From positions 1 to 8,962 of the forward strand of contig CAIPSZ010000037.1 in assembly GCA_903867845.1 (NCBI GenBank): 8,962 nt of DNA, in the 5' to 3' direction. The notes beneath the pieces were generated by a model. It was given only the letters and a program-made list of their open reading frames with translations. It searched no databases and had not been told where the DNA came from. The DNA is from Candidatus Kerfeldbacteria bacterium. Its GTDB lineage: Bacteria; Patescibacteriota; Patescibacteriia; PEXW01. A program made the position numbers and the translations under genes. This document shows, piece by piece, positions 6,661 through 8,962 of this stretch; positions within the stretch are counted from its first letter, which is position 1; every line of letters begins with the position of its first letter.

Positions 6661-7002
6661 CTATGAGGCGACGCTGTTGAACGTGGTGAAGATGTAGCTT
6701 AGGATTGTCCAGCTCCCCAGGATGATTGCTATACCGGCAGCTGCCCAGATGAGGGTTGATTTTGCGCGTTTTACCATGTCGGCGTTACCGCCCGACGTAA
6801 GCATGAGGAAGCCGCCGTAGATAACCATGATCAAGGCGATAATTCCAAGGAGACCGAGACTGTACCGGAGAATACGAATGACGAGCAGACGCGCATCGGT
6901 TATGCCGAGGGGATTCGTCAGGACGACGTCATCGGCAAATGCGGTCAGTGGGAGGAGGGCTAAGCCGCACGTGAGGAGAAGTGAACCGAGAAATTTACGC
7001 AT
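6661..7002 (-). CDS. T4SS-pilin-like small two-helix protein, second paralogue
   Basis: This 113-residue protein has the same plan as the gene that follows it: MRK plus a hydrophobic signal peptide with likely cleavage after A23 (AFA|DDV), a membrane helix at about 46-69, the loop YGGFLMLTSGGNADMVKRAK (62-81) and a second helix at about 83-106. The shared cores (LGLLG.IA.IM..YGGF..LT.GGN) show it is a paralogue, though the flanks have diverged strongly. It starts 24 nt after the stop of the larger pilin-like gene upstream, so it is probably read from the same message. No Shine-Dalgarno sequence is visible before the ATG. A TACACT hexamer 6 nt upstream is too weak to call a promoter. It is probably a minor subunit or one with a different role from the strongly promoted paralogue downstream. 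Confidence 0.82.
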   Translation of the reverse strand: MRKFLGSLLLTCGLALLPLTAFADDVVLTNPLGITDARLLVIRILRYSLGLLGIIALIMVIYGGFLMLTSGGNADMVKRAKSTLIWAAAGIAIILGSWTILSYIFTTFNSVAS

Positions 7003-7026
7003 AGGGGTAGTGTACCGTACTTTACG

Positions 7027-7842
7027 TTACGACGGGAAATTCGGAATGTTGACACAGGGCTTTGTGAACTGCGTCCATCCGGAAAGTTCATTCGTAGACG
7101 ATACACCGTTCACCGATTGCCAGAGGTGCCACGCAGCTAAGGTTTTATCATCAAAAATTCCGGTGGCAGTGACGTCTCCGTTCACGTCGCAGACATTGTC
7201 GTGCAGAAGCTTTTGCACAGCGCCAACGGTTCCAGTGCCGCTACCGTTCTTGCAGGGCCATTCTGCTGGTTCCCCGCACGTTACAAAGGAAGAAGTGGTG
7301 TCAATTTTAAACCAGGGCTGGTTATCTGTTAGGTAGGCGATACCATTTTTGACGTGCGTGCCATCATCGGGTAGCAAAGAGAGCGTGACGAGGTTGACGA
7401 TGACCCAGCTGCCCAGGGCGATGAATAAACCGATGACGGTGTTCACCAGTATTGTTTTCCCGGTCTTCACACGCTCGGCACTCCCACCCGAGAGCAAGAG
7501 CACCCCGCCGCCAAGGAAGAAGAAGAACAGCGCAAGGACAGAAACGACGTAGAGCCCCCAGCTGAAGAGGTTGACGAACACTTCGAGGAGGTTATTCAGC
7601 GTGCATGGTGACGTCGTTTCGTAGGAGAGAATTTCCCAATTCTTTGGGTCGTACTGTTTCCCAGTACCATACTGTTCTGGCTTTACGGTTACTTGCAAAG
7701 GGCCGGGATTCGCGACGAGGCGGTACTGCGTCTGGTCGCAATTTGGAATGATTGCGGGCAAGTTTGCTGCGTGGGTGGAGTGGGGGAGCGCAACGCCAAC
7801 GAGGCTAACCGAGAGCATGATGGCAATGAAGACGCGGCGCAT
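7027..7842 (-). CDS. Pilin-like two-helix protein fused to a C-terminal peptidoglycan-binding-like domain
   Basis: This 271-residue protein begins with a signal peptide (1-26, THA|ANL) and an exported stretch of about 60 residues with C35 and C80. It then has the two-helix core of the pilin-like family: a helix at about 87-117, the loop GGGVLLLSGGSAERVKTGK (111-129) and a second helix at about 130-154. After a linker with C189 and C197 comes a region (about 204-262) with the peptidoglycan-binding type 1 pattern: VGAVQKLL, DVNGDV, GIFDDKTLAAWHLWQ, NGVS and GWTQF. The six cysteines (35, 80, 189, 197, 218, 263) all lie outside the helices, fitting disulfides. Pilin paralogues are usually only about 110-120 residues, so this is an extended, perhaps wall-anchoring, version. 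The ATG lies 2 nt after the stop of the solute-binding protein gene and has no ribosome binding site of its own, so translation is probably coupled. The PG-binding assignment is by pattern only. Confidence 0.78.
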   Translation of the reverse strand: MRRVFIAIMLSVSLVGVALPHSTHAANLPAIIPNCDQTQYRLVANPGPLQVTVKPEQYGTGKQYDPKNWEILSYETTSPCTLNNLLEVFVNLFSWGLYVVSVLALFFFFLGGGVLLLSGGSAERVKTGKTILVNTVIGLFIALGSWVIVNLVTLSLLPDDGTHVKNGIAYLTDNQPWFKIDTTSSFVTCGEPAEWPCKNGSGTGTVGAVQKLLHDNVCDVNGDVTATGIFDDKTLAAWHLWQSVNGVSSTNELSGWTQFTKPCVNIPNFPS

Positions 7843-7844
7843 AG

Positions 7845-8962
7845 TTACTGAGCAACCGACGTTAGTGCGACGTTGTAGAGGCGTATCGCGCGGTCTATTG
7901 CATCGCCAACCGATCCTTGTTGCGTTGCTACGTCATCAACTAAAGTGCCTAACGCCTTACGACCATTCGTCGGGTCGATGCCGGGGAACCATCCTGTTGC
8001 CGTCGCGGCTTGCGTTGCAAAGACTTGTGCTGGAATTAACGTGCCGGATTGGTCACTCGCGGATAGTGCTTGCACTAGATTTCGGACCGCAGGAACTCCA
8101 CCGGTTACCTTCGTCACCAATTTTACCTGACTCGCATCAGCGGCAAAGCGTAGGAAGTCCCATGCTACATTAGCGTTGCTCACTCTCGTCGCCACCGTCT
8201 GCACGTAGTAGTCAGCGGCGTAGGTTGTGCCCCCACTGGCCGCTTGCGGGAATAGCGCTACGCGGATGTCCGCGCCTGTCGTTTGATTCTGCACTTGCGC
8301 AAGGTCGGCTTGCGTGCCAAAGGCAATAGCCACCTTTCCTTGGGCTAGTGCATCCAGCGCCGAGGGGAAGGTGTCGTTCCAGGTATAGGTTTGCTTCGTC
8401 GGATTCCCGAAACTTGCCGCAAGTCCCAGAACATCTTGCACGCCCTTCCCGCTCTGGAAGGTTGCGGTCGTACCAGTGGGATCGGTTACCGCAATACCGT
8501 ACTGGCGGAGTATAGTGGTGAGAATTTCGGGCATGCTCGGAACGTTTGCACTACGCCCGAGGGCTGCTCCTGCCCGGACAATTTCACCCTTGTCGTCGAG
8601 GAGGGTGAGTTTGGGCACGGTTTTCACCATATCCGTCCACGTTTCTGGTGGAGTGAGCACACCCGCCTCATCCAAGAGTTGCTGGTTGTAGAGCATGGCC
8701 AGACTATCAAATTGCAAGGGGAAGCCCACAATCTTTCCGTTTTGGTAGATATCGCTGACCGCACCACTGACAAAGGTATTTTGCAAGAGCTGCGCGGATG
8801 GTACGGCCCGGTCAACTTTGCAAATTTGCAATTGGTCCTTTATGCCTAGGACCTTGGTATGGGTGTAGGTGTAGCTCGTCGTCGAGGCGGGCATGGGTGT
8901 GACGAGACCGGTGGCCACGAAGTGCTTGAGCTGTTCGTTCTTCACGCTGTAGATGTCCGGAC
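7845..8962 (-). CDS. Extracellular solute-binding protein, family 1-like (ABC-type), N-terminus outside the window
   Basis: The visible part is about 371 residues, open to the right edge: the frame reads PDIYS before the GTG at 8945, so that GTG is not a real start. PDIYS-VKNEQLKHFVATGLVTPMP is the usual segment that follows the first strand and helix in family 1 solute-binding proteins. Other family marks are GKIVGFPLQFDSLAMLYN (tyrosine-containing lobe crossover), LLDEAGVLTPPETWTDM, ALAQGKVAIAFG, VAWDFLRFAA and GGVPAVRNL. Families of this type bind sugars or other small solutes and deliver them to an ABC permease. About 50-60 N-terminal residues, including any signal peptide or lipobox, are missing, so anchoring cannot be judged. 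It is followed after only 2 nt by a pilin/PG-binding fusion rather than by permease genes, which is unusual; permeases could be encoded to the right. The ligand is unknown. Confidence 0.85.
   Translation of the reverse strand, partial: PDIYSVKNEQLKHFVATGLVTPMPASTTSYTYTHTKVLGIKDQLQICKVDRAVPSAQLLQNTFVSGAVSDIYQNGKIVGFPLQFDSLAMLYNQQLLDEAGVLTPPETWTDMVKTVPKLTLLDDKGEIVRAGAALGRSANVPSMPEILTTILRQYGIAVTDPTGTTATFQSGKGVQDVLGLAASFGNPTKQTYTWNDTFPSALDALAQGKVAIAFGTQADLAQVQNQTTGADIRVALFPQAASGGTTYAADYYVQTVATRVSNANVAWDFLRFAADASQVKLVTKVTGGVPAVRNLVQALSASDQSGTLIPAQVFATQAATATGWFPGIDPTNGRKALGTLVDDVATQQGSVGDAIDRAIRLYNVALTSVAQ

Noticed and set aside
7009..7014. TACACT 6 nt before the ATG of the second pilin-like gene
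   Set aside because: It has only 4 of 6 matches and no -35, and the gene is 24 nt behind another on the same strand, so co-transcription is the simpler view.
1..8962. tRNA, rRNA, CRISPR array, insertion sequence or prophage signals
   Set aside because: No cloverleaf, spaced direct repeats, transposase-like frame or terminal inverted repeats were recognised on either strand.

Overview
The window reads as bacterial chromosomal DNA of moderately high GC content, packed tightly with genes and nearly all envelope-related. The best guess at the source is a member of the Patescibacteria (Candidate Phyla Radiation). This is an inference from gene types: tandem small two-helix pilin-like proteins of the kind annotated as T4SS pilins in those genomes, a DUF2079 protein, and several large GT-C-like membrane proteins. 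No rRNA or other marker gene is present to prove it. TGA is used as a real stop in two translationally coupled gene pairs, which argues against the recoded (TGA = Gly) SR1/Gracilibacteria lineages.

Left half (1-4182, + strand): a four-gene run. It begins with a small membrane-anchored, cysteine-rich protein of unknown function whose 5' end may lie outside the window. Next come a Gpi18-like GT-C mannosyltransferase, a family 2 glycosyltransferase of the dolichyl/polyprenyl-phosphate sugar synthase type, and a large GT-C-like multispanning protein. The last three genes are joined by two ATGA start/stop overlaps. The logic is that the cytosolic GT2 makes a polyprenyl-phosphate-linked sugar, and the multispanning enzymes use such donors on the outer face of the membrane.

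Middle (4179-6086, - strand): a DUF2079 membrane protein converges on the left operon so tightly that the two stop codons share one CTAG palindrome. It may start from a leaderless transcript.

Right half (6183-8962, - strand): read in transcription order, there is a 5'-truncated extracellular solute-binding protein, then (2 nt later) a pilin-like protein fused to a C-terminal peptidoglycan-binding-like domain, then a second pilin-like protein, then a third. The third has its own strong sigma70-type promoter, a near-consensus Shine-Dalgarno sequence and a Rho-independent terminator. It looks like the highly expressed major subunit, with the other two as minor or anchoring subunits. No VirB4, VirB6 or VirD4 gene is visible here. 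No tRNA, rRNA, CRISPR array, insertion sequence or gene-free stretch above 300 bases was seen; the two longest gaps (6087-6182 and 6540-6660) hold the regulatory signals listed.
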